Source: Hippopus hippopus (lineage: Eukaryota > Mollusca > Bivalvia > Cardiida > Cardiidae). From it: a DNA stretch of 64,000 nucleotides. Below are positions 1-10,260 of this stretch, piece after piece (position 1 is the stretch's first letter; each line of letters opens with the position of its first letter). The notes under the pieces are model-generated. The model ran no database searches. It worked only from the letters and a program-made list of their open reading frames with translations, and was not told the DNA's origin. The stretch spans positions 61,781,063 through 61,845,062 of the forward strand of contig OX328097.1 of assembly GCA_946811185.2 (NCBI GenBank), in the 5' to 3' direction. A program made the position numbers and the translations under genes.

Positions 1-855
1 GTTACATCTTGAATTATCTTCACGCATCAAAAATTCCATTACACTTGATCTGTATCTTTCGACTTCTCTGTCCCGTTTCCGTTTTTCAAAATTGGATAAC
101 CCAGCCACCTTTGTTATCTTATTTCTTCCGAGACCTGTTAACTTGTTTGCTGTTCTTACAAGCTTGTACTTGCGTAGTATTCTTCCACCAACTAAACCAC
201 GTAAGGCTCCTACTGAATCCCGTTTATTACCACTTTGACATTTCTTGATTTCTGCTTGGACGATATTCGCAAAAAGTAACTGTTTCTTTAACTTTGCTCG
301 TTGGATGGGGGTCATTTCTGCATTCGCCATCATTTGCTTGGTTTTACTGTTAGGTGTTTGGTTCATGTCATCCATTTGTATTTCCATTGGCTTCTCAACT
401 TCGGATCTCTTTGCTTTATTTAATCTCTGAATGTATCTCAATTTGCTCTTGTATTTCTTCTTCAAGTTTTGGAACTTCATCTTTAAATCATTATATTGTC
501 TGTGTTTTTTAGCAAGAGCATTGCTTATGCGTTTTCTCGGACCATTTTTCCTATTCGGGAAAGGCATATTGACAACCAATGGTCCAGCAGATTCTCGTGT
601 TTCATACCCACTTTCACTTTCAACTTCAGTGATTGAATTATGGAGTTCATTCCTTTTTGTGACTCTATGTTGGCGGACATATTCCTTTGTTTTGGATCTA
701 CGATTGGCCTTTTCTCTACGGTTCAATTGTTCTACTGGAACGTAATTCTTTTTCTTTCTGGCTCGCGCTTTAGCAAGATATTCTTCATATCTCTGGGGAT
801 CTTTCTTCAGCTTTTCTCGGTACTCTTTCATTTTCTCTTTAGCTGACTTGGCCAT
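1..855 (-). CDS. Basic Lys/Arg-rich protein, N-terminal 285 codons (runs off left edge)
   Basis: Reading the minus strand from the ATG at 855-853, all 285 codons to base 1 are open, so the frame is long, complete at its start and truncated only by the window edge. The product is very rich in Lys, Arg and Glu and has long predicted helices: residues 1-60 begin MAKSAKEKMKEYREKL, residues 120-150 contain KKKYKSKLRY, and near the edge come KRKRDREVERYRSS and FLMREDNSR. That style (basic, coiled-coil-like, nuclear-looking) is seen in multi-copy proteins of unknown function in marine invertebrates; I do not recognise a named domain. A possible splice acceptor (tatatttcag) ends 8 bases before the ATG, so a 5' UTR exon may lie further upstream. 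It could be a host gene or the ORF of a mobile element. Confidence 0.6.
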   Translation of the reverse strand, partial: MAKSAKEKMKEYREKLKKDPQRYEEYLAKARARKKKNYVPVEQLNRREKANRRSKTKEYVRQHRVTKRNELHNSITEVESESGYETRESAGPLVVNMPFPNRKNGPRKRISNALAKKHRQYNDLKMKFQNLKKKYKSKLRYIQRLNKAKRSEVEKPMEIQMDDMNQTPNSKTKQMMANAEMTPIQRAKLKKQLLFANIVQAEIKKCQSGNKRDSVGALRGLVGGRILRKYKLVRTANKLTGLGRNKITKVAGLSNFEKRKRDREVERYRSSVMEFLMREDNSRCN

Positions 856-934
856 GTTAGTATCTGAAATATATGTACAACATATGTACAATATGTACAA
901 CAAAACCAGAATGGTTGTCCAGCGACAACTTGTG

Positions 935-1255
935 TCGAGTCCGCAAATATTTGACTTTCAAGTTTGACATTGACCTTGGATCCTGAAAACTACTCATGAT
1001 GGAGAACATTATGCTCATTTATGTAGGAATTATGGTCCGCAAAATATTTGACCTTCAAATGTGACCTTGACCTTGGACCTACCTGAACAAATAATTTAAA
1101 TCGCATATCCTCGCATTATTCAGAATAATGTTTCTAGATTGCTTTGAAATATCTGAAAGCAAATATAGAAGTGATGGTAAGGACTAATTCGGACAGACGG
1201 ACGCACGCACGGACTGACGGACGCACACACGGACAGACGCATCTATACCATACTG
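935..1255. repeat. TGACCTTGACCTTGGACC-type dispersed repeat with GGACGGACGCAC microsatellite
   Basis: Two related stretches, 'ccgcaaatatttgactttcaag...gaccttggatcc' (about 940-985) and 'ccgcaaaatatttgaccttcaa...gaccttggacc' (about 1030-1080), form a short tandem of roughly 90 bases. A GGACGGACGCAC-like simple repeat follows at about 1187-1240. The same GTCC/GGAC simple repeat sits just inside the ends of other tandem-core repeats in this window. No coding potential was seen. Confidence 0.5.
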
Positions 1256-1317
1256 TCAAAGTGACAATTGATTCTTGCTCAACGCAATTGGGCTCGACAA
1301 TAACTGATGACATTCAC

Positions 1318-2595
1318 TGCAAGGTTCGTTACCGATAGTAACGAACCTTACCCTTAACATCTACAATATTTTTTTTGAAAAAACTATTAAAGTAGACATA
1401 CAAAAGTATTTCAATACGACAGATCGACATTTTGGCAAAAATAAGAAATGTTGATTTTTGTTTAAATAGAGAGCTCTCAGCTAAATCTATTTCCGTATAA
1501 AATAGTATTCAAAAATCTTATGGGGGTACCACTTCCTGTTTTCAATAAAGAATAATAGAATATACACCTCTGGATCTCTTGTGAGGAATGAACATGGTAG
1601 GTCATATATCTTCTTAAATTCAAATTCCTAGATAGTAGTACACTTAAATATCAATTGTACTTTCCATCAGAAAATCAAGTAAGGTTCGTTACTAAAATAA
1701 CGAACCTTACATCCATATTATTGACTGATTTAAACGTCAAAACTTGTTTGGGTATATCAAAAACATCTTTTTTTTCAAACAATTGTTTATGGATTAATAT
1801 ATATGCAATTATAAAATTAATGAATCGTGAGATTAAAGAAATAAAACTTACCACAAGTGCCTTGACCCCTTCGTCTCAACAAAATTCTGTTTTACTCCAA
1901 AACAACAGCGAAAATATGGCGGATGAACGCCCGCATCATTTAATTACGTCAAAACTTTTATAAAATGACGTCATTAAGCACATGGTAAAAGAATAGTGTT
2001 AATTATAAAGACCAGTGGATATCCGATAACTAACCTTACAAAACGAACCTTACAAAATGCATCTAACTTTACATTCCATGACTATTGCAGGAATCCAACA
2101 CTTCTTTCTAAGGTTTTTTTAATACTTACTTGAAAGCGTTTAAGGCTGATAAAACGTTACGGTAATAGTGGTATGAAATTGCAGAATGATGAGTAACAAA
2201 CCTTACTGCCTTAAACCTTCGGCCTGAAAAATGAAGGTTAATCTATCTTGATGTAGATATCATTATTCCGATTACCTTACAAAGTATTTTATGGTTAATT
2301 TCGTAATTCTGAGCACAAAATAAAATGTTTTCACAAGATTTTGTCATTCCGTTGCATTCTTATTCCGTATTTGCGTTGATGTACGTTGAATTTAATGCTT
2401 TCGGCGACAAGTTTGAAATCCTGATATACGTATGTAAAACTTAAATGGAACATAAAAATGATATTTTTTTTAGATGCGTTGTATAACCGTGCTGAAATAT
2501 TTCCATTCAAATGTTTACCTACTGTCGGATTTTTTTAAAGAATTCAGTTTTCAACATATAATTCCGCTCGGCGACAGTTACGAACCTTACAAATA
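1318..2595. repeat. AT-rich interval with reiterated GTAAGGTTCGTTAC motif in both orientations
   Basis: The 13-14 base motif GTAAGGTTCGTTAC or its complement occurs at 1321-1332, 1338-1350, 1679-1692, 1697-1710, about 2031-2052 (two degenerate halves), 2193-2206 and 2577-2590. The first two pairs are back-to-back inverted copies separated by 4-5 bases, so each could form a hairpin. The sequence between copies is AT-rich and non-coding. Motif copies at both ends suggest a non-autonomous DNA element or a degenerated satellite, but no target duplication was identified. Confidence 0.45.
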
Positions 2596-2599
2596 AGCA

Positions 2600-4730
2600 C
2601 ATTATGGCTAGCATGGATAACACAACCTTTATTGCTGAGATAGCACAAGTGTATCGTTAAAGTCACCAATTGTCCCTCTATCGTTAACCATAATAATTCA
2701 AACATTCCGATTGTATGTTATCCTGAAAATCTTCGACGACAACAAAAAGTACAAATGGCACCTATTTATTGAGAATGCGTGAATTGCGCTCTTAAAAAAA
2801 AAAATAAGCAATTAGTATTTGGTCACTTGTAAACACTCAGTCTTGCTCATAACTAACATAACTTTTTTTTTATTTTGAAAATCATAACTGCCAATTAAAG
2901 TTAAAATGGTAGTCTCTACGCATTATTCAGTTACACTCACCTCTGCATCGCACTAGCCAGGATTTATAATTATGTTAAATAACAGATTTTTCCAAAACTG
3001 ATTGTTCATCTTCATTGCCACCCACTCTGTGGGTAACAACATCAATAATTTGATGTTTTTGTCCATCTTAGAAAACAGAAATGTTAATATCATCTGCTAG
3101 ATCTATTTGTTTGGGTGTATGTGCAAAAATGTCAACTTCCGGAAATTGGTAACAATCAAAACTAATTAAGTAATATAGAAGTACATCTTGACAGCTTTGG
3201 TATACATATTTGAATGAAAAGGTAGTACTTCGCTCATATTGTTATGATAAATAAAAGTTGGAGACCTGTTATCGATAAATTTAAAATCGAGAAGGAAAAA
3301 AAAAGGCAGAATTTTTTTTTTAATAAAAATCCACGAGGTAAAAAAGGGAAGTCACTCTTGATTACAGGAATGATCTGATATGGTTCTTCTGCCTGTGAAA
3401 GTGATTTTTACATCGACGTTTACAAGTGACCAAACACTAATTGCCTCATTATTTTCTGTACGCAATTATCCCGCACTGGTTTTGAAAATGTGTGTGTACT
3501 TTGAAAAACTTTGGCGATTCTCACAGTTGAGCGCTCTGGATCAGACACAGTTTTCTGTGCTCTTTCAAAATTGAGAAATGGAAACAGTGTGCAGAATCAT
3601 TAGTTCAAATGGTTGAGGATACATGTCTTTGAAGTATATTTAAGTGTTTACCTACAAGTTTAAATTGCTGTCAAAACATGTTAAAAGGTGTAAAAGTTGT
3701 CCCTTTTTACCCCAGTGGGTGTGGCTTAGATCTAGTTACTAAAAAGACCAGTCATGTGTCCCTATTTGGGGTATTATACTTGAGACAAGGCTTTATTCCT
3801 ATAGTGTGAAATAATGACTTATAATGCAATCAAGATAATATCTTATCATCAAGCAATTACTTAAGGTGTCAAAAATGAAGTCTAAAGACCCTATTTGGAA
3901 CTTCAAGTCACAGTTCAGAAAAACTGGCATAGGCCACCTGATATGTACCCTTAGCAGGGAAAAAACAGCTTTTTCACTCAAAACAACTCTTACATACTCA
4001 TGAATTCAACCAACTTGAGAACAAAAAAAACATCCCCACAATAAATCATCCACTAAATAGCATAACTGTCCTCTTTAAACTCATTTGACTATTTGAATTT
4101 CCAAATGACCACTAACAAAATCCAATCCACCAAGAGTTCAGTCGACCACATTTGACCAGTGTTGACCACTTCTGGAGTATTGAACAGGGCGGTTTTAACG
4201 GGTTAAAACCACTCCTGGTTTCGACTGCCCAACCTTGTTTTATACTTACATTTGACTTGATTGGACTCATCAGTCTTCTTAAGGCCGAACTCTGAAGGGA
4301 GTTTAGAACCTGTTGGTTTGATTTTCTTTTGATATTATTTGCAGTTGTGGCTAATTTCATACTTTGATTAGTCTGTAAACTAACATCGGGAATGGCTCAG
4401 TCCCTTGTGAACATGGCTTTTTGTCACAAAATGGGCCTCTGGCAAGGTATTTTAATTGTAGAAACATTCAAAATGTAGAAAACAGAATGCATATTTAGTA
4501 CAGTAGTCACCAGCCAGAATTCGACATTGACACTGTTGTACAAAAGGCATGTGAAAAGATGAGCATTTAAACTACTAGTCAACACTTTGCCAAACAATTC
4601 TTTTACTGTTAGTTACACATAAAAATGTAAATTCACTCAGTAGATCTTTATGACTGTTCTTCATTTGAAAGAGAAAAAGGTATTAAGAAAGCAATTTAGA
4701 GTTGTACTAGTTTTTCTGAATTTGTACTCC
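2600..4730. other. No gene recognised
   Basis: AT-rich sequence with no long ORF, no splice-consistent exon and no repeat family recognised by eye. Part of it could be upstream regulatory sequence of the BTB gene to the right, but nothing specific supports that. Confidence 0.4.
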
Positions 4731-4734
4731 CATT

Positions 4735-5934
4735 TTTATACCCCCACAAAATGAATGTTTTCGGGGGTATACTGGAATCAGCCTGTCTGTCCATGTGTCC
4801 GTCCGTTTGTCCGTCTGTGCGTTCGTCCGTGTGTCCATCCGTGTGTCCGTCTGTGTACAAATAATTGCCTGTTTCTGTCAAGCGCTGGCGCTGGCAGATA
4901 TTGAGCTGATTTTTATTGTGTAAGTCAACCACCATGAGTTACAGATCAGGTTTGAGTTTCGTTCAGGTCCGCTGATTTTTGACAAAATTACTGGCTTTGG
5001 ACTAAGAAATTTTCAAGGAATAAACAGTTTTCCGGATTTTTTTTCTAAACGCTGGCTGATATTGAGCTGATTTTTGGTGTGCAAGTCAACCACCATTAGT
5101 TACAGATCAGGTTCGAGTTTCGTTCTGGTCCACTGATTTTTGACGAAATTATGGGCTTCGAAATTTTCAAGGAAAAAACAGTTTTCCGGACATTTTTTCT
5201 AAACGCTGGAAGCTATTGAGCTGATTTTTGGTGTGTAAGTCAACCACCATTAGTTACAAATCTAGTTTGAGTTTCATTCTGGTCCACTGATTTTTGACCA
5301 AATTACGGGCCTTGGAAATTTTCACGGAAAAAACAGTTTTGCAGACTTTTTTTCTTAACGCTGGTAGATGTTTAGCTGCTTTTTGGTGTGGAAGTCAACA
5401 ACCATGAGTTACAGATCAAGTTGGAGTTTCGTTGGGGTCCACTGATTTTTGACGAAATTATGGGCCTTGGACTTAGAAATTTTCACAGAAAAAACAGTTT
5501 TCCGGACTTTTTTTCCTAAATGCTGGCAGATATTGAGCTGATTTTTGTAGTGTAAGTTAACCACTACGAGTTACATATCAAGTTTGTGTTTCATTCTGGT
5601 CCACTGATTTTTGACAAAATTATGGGCCTTGGACTTGGAAATTTTCACCCAAAAAAACAGTATTCCGGACTTTTTTCTAAACACTGGCAGATATTGAGCT
5701 GATTTTCGTGAACTCCCCCAGCAGTTTTGATGCTATTGTATTGAAAGTTTGTTGATACATTGATCGTATACTGAAGTTGTGCAAGATGCAGTTTTCAATC
5801 ATCTACTCCCTATGATTCAAGGGTAATCTCCCCTTGAACTTGGAAAATTTTTTGTTAAATTGCCTGTTTCTGTCAAAGCCCTGGCGGGGGTATTAAGTCA
5901 CATTCAGTGACAGCTCTAGTTTTTCCTTCTTATA
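4735..5934 (+). mobile_element. Tandem-core element, family B (ATACCCCC ends, ~160-bp units)
   Basis: The element opens with a short hairpin, TATACCCCCACAAAAT...TTTTCGGGGGTATA, followed by a GTCCGTCTGTCC simple repeat (about 4788-4858). It then has about five or six diverged units of roughly 155-165 bases, each carrying 'atattgagctgatttttggtgtg', 'gtcaaccaccat.agttacagatca' and 'ccactgatttttgac.aaatta'. It closes with GGCGGGGGTATT...CAGTGACAGCTCTAGTTTTT. Subterminal ATACCCCC/GGGGGTAT inverted repeats, a tandem core of about 160 bases and a CTCTAGTTT end are the layout of pearl/HINE non-autonomous Helentrons. The class assignment is inference. Confidence 0.6.
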
Positions 5935-6533
5935 CCCCCATTTTTCAATTGTAGGGGGTACATCCCCCCCCTCCCCGGAGTTATTTTAAAAACTAATACC
6001 TTGGCTTTGCTTTGGAATGCATCCATAATGCAGTGAGAAACACAATTTGTTTTTTGGAATTTTTTAATGCTATTTTGGAAAAAATGGTAGTATTTATGGA
6101 TTGGGAACAGGTCTATTTTATGGACCTGTTATAACAAGGAGGAAAAACACTGAGTTCACACAACTTTTGCTTATCCCTGTGGAAGTTTGCTATCTGAACA
6201 TCTAACCAGTACCCAGAGAGTGATTAGAGTAGGTCCAAAGGTTGATCGGGCTTATCACAGGACTCAAACTCAGAACCTTTGATGCGAGAGGCTAATGCTC
6301 TACCTGTACATTACCACTACCTTCATTTTATTATTGAATGGCAAGAGTATCATTTTAGCAATTGCAATCTTGCATTCATTATTTCAATAACACTGTTTTT
6401 TCATTTGTACTGGATGGCCTTTGTTAATGGCTAGTCAGATCAATGGAGGTCAATGTAGAAATTCAGTTTTCAACCACAAAATCTTAAGGTTCTAGCAGTC
6501 ACGAATACACTTTGTGTGTCTACTTTGTTTCAG
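5935..6533. other. Upstream of BTB coding exon 1; no exon recognised
   Basis: AT-rich, with a short C-run at about 5966-5972. The last bases (tactttgtttcag, ending 6533) are a good splice acceptor, so this is probably the 3' end of an intron that follows an unseen 5' UTR exon. Confidence 0.4.
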
Positions 6534-6553
6534 GTGGAGAATTCTGGCAGAAA

Positions 6554-6903
6554 ATGGAAGACACTTCTTCAAATACTAGGTCAAAATACCATACAGTTCA
6601 AGAACCTGACCTGAGAGGAAGAGACCTGAATTATGCTCCTGATCTTTTGAATGGATGGCAAAGTGACTTAAAACTTGGTGACTGCATGCTACAGTTGTTT
6701 GATGCAAGCCTTTGGACTGACATTTCCTTCCGATGTTCAGACCAAAGTGAGGAAAACCTCGATGACAGAATTCATGCACATAAAATAGTTCTTGCTGCTA
6801 GAAGTCCAGTGTTCGAGGCCATGTTTTTCGGTCCATGTCAAGACAGAAACACAGTGATAGAAATACAAGACGCAGAGAGCCAGGACTTTAAATTATTCCT
6901 TAG
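6554..6903 (+). CDS. BTB/POZ-BACK protein, coding exon 1 (BTB domain)
   Basis: The exon runs from the acceptor tttgtttcag (AG at 6532-6533) to the donor ag|gtatgtc at 6903/6904. Coding starts at the ATG at 6554 (GAAAATGG, fair Kozak context). It encodes residues 1-117. Residues about 46-117 are the first half of a BTB/POZ fold: LWTDISFRC, then the hallmark HAHKIVLAARSPVFEAMFFG and DFKLFLR. BTB domains dimerise and commonly recruit cullin-3 ubiquitin ligases or other partners. The exon ends after two bases of an Arg codon, which is completed exactly by the exon at 16533. Its start resembles BTBD1/2/3/6-type proteins (...WQSDLK... before the BTB fold), but the subfamily is inferred. Confidence 0.85.
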
Positions 6904-8249
6904 GTATGTCTTTTGATAGAAATTTGACTGTATGCAGGTCTCTGCCTAGTGTGAGACTTGGGCAAAAAAGTCGCCTAATTTCAAAAAACTTCACTGGATT
7001 GGCCAAGAAAAGCGAAATCGAAGTCACCTGAAAAAAGTGGGAAGTCTCCTTGTGTATATTGACAAAGAGTTGGGTGTCTGATCTACATAATCAGCGTGTG
7101 CCATGCCCAATTCACAGCTGGTGCCCAATCAGCAAGTTTAATTAGTTTACAACATACCAAGAGTCTGATTTGACAAGTAGTTGTTAATTAGTTTTCAGAT
7201 ACCAATCAGGTAATCCCATATTTGATTTATAACAAACATCAGCGCCATCTAGAGATTTGTCTGGCCTCTATTTTCGAAACATGGTTTGCTTAATTTAGTA
7301 GCATTTGGAAGGTGAAGGTCTTGACCTGGATATCACTCTTCCTACGTCAACTTTTATTTACAAAGTTTTAAATGGAAAGAAATATTCAGGTATTGAAAAT
7401 GAAGTAATTGGCATTTGCTTGCTTAAAACCATTTACCCCAACCTTTAAAATCCTTTATTACTCACAGTTTAACTAGCGAATAGACATGATGACATATTTA
7501 GATCATCTGTTAGTCATGTGGCTACAAATTGGCGCCAATAATATCATGTTACAGTGATTTTTTGATGAATTTTAGTGAAGTCACATGATTGAATTTCAAA
7601 ATGGCTACGGGATCTTATATCTTGTTTACTTTTAAGCGTTTGGATGAAATTGAATATTTTCTATGACGCCAAAAGATAAAATTAAAAAATGATTTTGTCA
7701 TTGATTCAAGGTCAATACTCAGTTACATTTTTGGCATTTCCTTAATTGGACTGTAACTACTGCAAACCACCGATCTACAAGGCAAAAAATATATCAGGTG
7801 TTAATTTGAATTGTTCATCCTTCACGATGGTTTTATTTACGATTTATCTGTCACCAAGTAAAGACAGACGGTATGCAGACAAGTTTAGCTTGGATGTCTC
7901 TCCCAGCCTGAAACTGGGTCTTACGTACCATGAGAAAGTTGAAAACATTGTGGCAATAGGAGAAAATGATGGTAGTAAGTTTTACTACTTTTGACAGTAT
8001 ATTTTTATAATTTTTTAAACATTATTTACATCCTTTGAGCTGCTATCTATTTGTCTGCTGCAACTGCTTTCAATTTGATAGCTTGAAATTTTTTATTTCA
8101 TAAAGAGAATGATTTTCAGCAAAAAACTCTGTCCAGTCCATGACTTTGGAAAAAACAGATCTAGTGCTTGGAACATTTTGAAAAAAAAAAAAAAAAAAGT
8201 GCCAGGAGAAACCAATACTCAAACTAGTAATGCCTTCTCATTCCATTAT

Positions 8250-10050
8250 TAGCTCACCTTGAGCACAAAGTGCTTTTGTGATCATGCTGCGTCTGGTGTC
8301 TGTGGTGTGTCAAGCGTTGTCCATCGTAAACTTTTACCTTGTGTATGCTCTAGAGGCCACATTTTCATTCCGATACTCGTGAAACTTGGTCAGGAGGTTT
8401 GTCTTGATGATATCTCGTACGAGTTTGAAAATGAGTAATGTCGGGTCAAAAACTAGGTCAGTAGGTCAAATCTTAAACACGGTCCAAAGAATCCACCCGT
8501 CCACTCGTATTTACAAGTAAGAAATAGATGAGGACGAGTGAATTATCAGTCATGGTTGTCCGGCAGGGTGAGTGGTAAATAGGAGGTATTAAACAAATAA
8601 GTTTTCACATGAACACGCAACTTATAAGGAATAAAACGGCCATGCAATTATTGAATAAGTGAATAAAAGGTATTCAGGAACACAAATATTGAAACAGGAT
8701 ATGAAATGTGCTGGTTCCCGCACCAAATAAAGACTGGTTGCAAGTCAGCCTAATGATTTAACTCGGTACCTTTCATTGCAAATGAAAATGTTTTAATATG
8801 CTTTAGGTAATTAAATATGAGACTTTGCTGATTATTATTACGAACGATATTAACGCAAATACTTATCTGAAACCAGTTCAAAAAACTTCGCTGTTTCAGG
8901 TTTATGCATTTGAATTACTTGACCGGATAAATGGTACTGGCTATTGAAACCCGGTATTTAAGGATCGTTGCTATGGGAGACAATATAATTAGCGTTTCCG
9001 TTTCATCTGAAATAAAAAAAATTGTCAGAGTCCTAAATTACAAGGGTTTTTCTTGTCGGACGAGTGAGGATAAAAACAGGGCAAGTGTTTTTTTGAAGTC
9101 ACTTATCCTGCAGGACGAGTGCCTTTTCTGAAAATTGTTGGACCCTGTCTTAGAAAAACTCTGTTTACACTCTAGAGGCCACATTTTCAGTCCAATACTC
9201 TTGAAAGTTGGTCAGAATGTTTGCCTTGATAATATCTTGGACGAGTTTGAAAATGGGTCATGTCGGGTCAATAACTAGTTCGCTAGGTCAAATCTTTAAA
9301 GAAAACCTTGTGTATGCTCTAGAGGCCACATTTTCATTCCGTTACTCATCAAACTTGGTCAGGAGGTTTGTCTTGATGATATTTGGACGACTTCAAAAAT
9401 GGGTCATGCTGGGGTCAAAAACTAGGTTACTGGGTCAAATCTTAGAAAACCTTGTGTATGCTCAAGAGACCATATTTTCCGTCCAGTACTCTTAAAAGCT
9501 GATCAGAATGTTTGTCTGATGATTCCTCGGATGAGATTGAAAATGAGTCATGTTGGCTCAAAAACTAGGTCACTGGGACCAATCTTTAGAAAAGCTTGTT
9601 GTAAGCTCTAGAGGCTTCATTTTCTGTCCAATACTCATGAAACTTGGTCAGAATGCTTGTCTTGATGATATCTTGGCTAGGTTCGAAAATGGGTCATGTG
9701 GGGTAAAAAAATAGGTCACTAGGTCATATCTTTAAAAAACCTTGTTTACACCCTAGAGGCCACACTGTCAGGCCAATACTCATGAAACTTGATCAGAATG
9801 TTTTTCTTGACAGCTGACTTTGAAAATGTGTCAGGTCAGGTGAAAACTAGGTCACTAGGTCAAATCTTAGAAAAACATTGTGTACGCCCTAAAGGCCACA
9901 ATATAAGTTCAATACTCATGAAAGTTGGTCTGAATGTTTGTCTTGATGGTACATTGAAAAAGTTTGAAACTGGCTCACATCAAGTAAAAGACTAAGTCAC
10001 CAGGTCAAATTATTAAATTGGCTTTTGTCACGCTAGAGTAAAGATTTAAA
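8250..10050 (+). mobile_element. Tandem-core element, family A, 3' end missing, interrupted at 8481-9144
   Basis: It begins ATTAGCTCACCTTGAGCACAAAGTGC, the family-A 5' hairpin. It then has units of about 145 bases with 'ctctagaggccacattttc', 'gaaacttggtcagaatgtttgtcttgatgatat' and 'ggtcaaaaactaggtcactaggtcaaatctta'. At least five units are visible from 9172 to about 10015. The usual CAGGTGAGC...GGGCCATCATGGCCC tail is absent: the copy breaks at about 10050 and runs into an unrelated block. It lies inside the BTB intron. Confidence 0.65.
8481..9144. mobile_element. Insertion with GGTCCAA/TTGGACC ends and CACTCGTC motifs
   Basis: This block splits a family-A unit, since matching unit sequence resumes on both sides. 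Its outermost bases are GGTCCAA (8481-8487) and TTGGACC (9138-9144). ACTCGT or ACGAGTG motifs recur just inside both ends (about 8501, 8532, 9059 and 9115). No ORF of note and no clear target duplication, so it is probably a non-autonomous DNA element. Confidence 0.4.
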
Positions 10051-10260
10051 ATGGGTCATGTTTGTTCAAAAGGCAGGGGATTTTCTTCCTTTCTTGTGGG
10101 GCCGAATTTCGGCCCCATTCCCAATCGAAAATAGTGTATTTTTTTCCCAATTCCATAGGACTTTTTCCCAAGACACTAAAAAAAAAAGAAAATCACCTCG
10201 GACATCTAACATATTGGCCACGCTTTTCCCCGATGCACAAATTTAAGCGTTTTGACTCAT
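10051..10260. repeat. 'ttcccaatt' / 'ggccgaatttcggcccc' block
   Basis: Contains the small palindrome GGGGCCGAATTTCGGCCCC at about 10098-10116 and a run of 'tttttcccaatt' phrases. Similar 'ttttcccaatttt' phrases recur at about 13980-14042, just before a family-A 3' end, and 'ttcggcccc' phrases recur at 62575-62650, so this is a dispersed repeat module. Confidence 0.4.
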
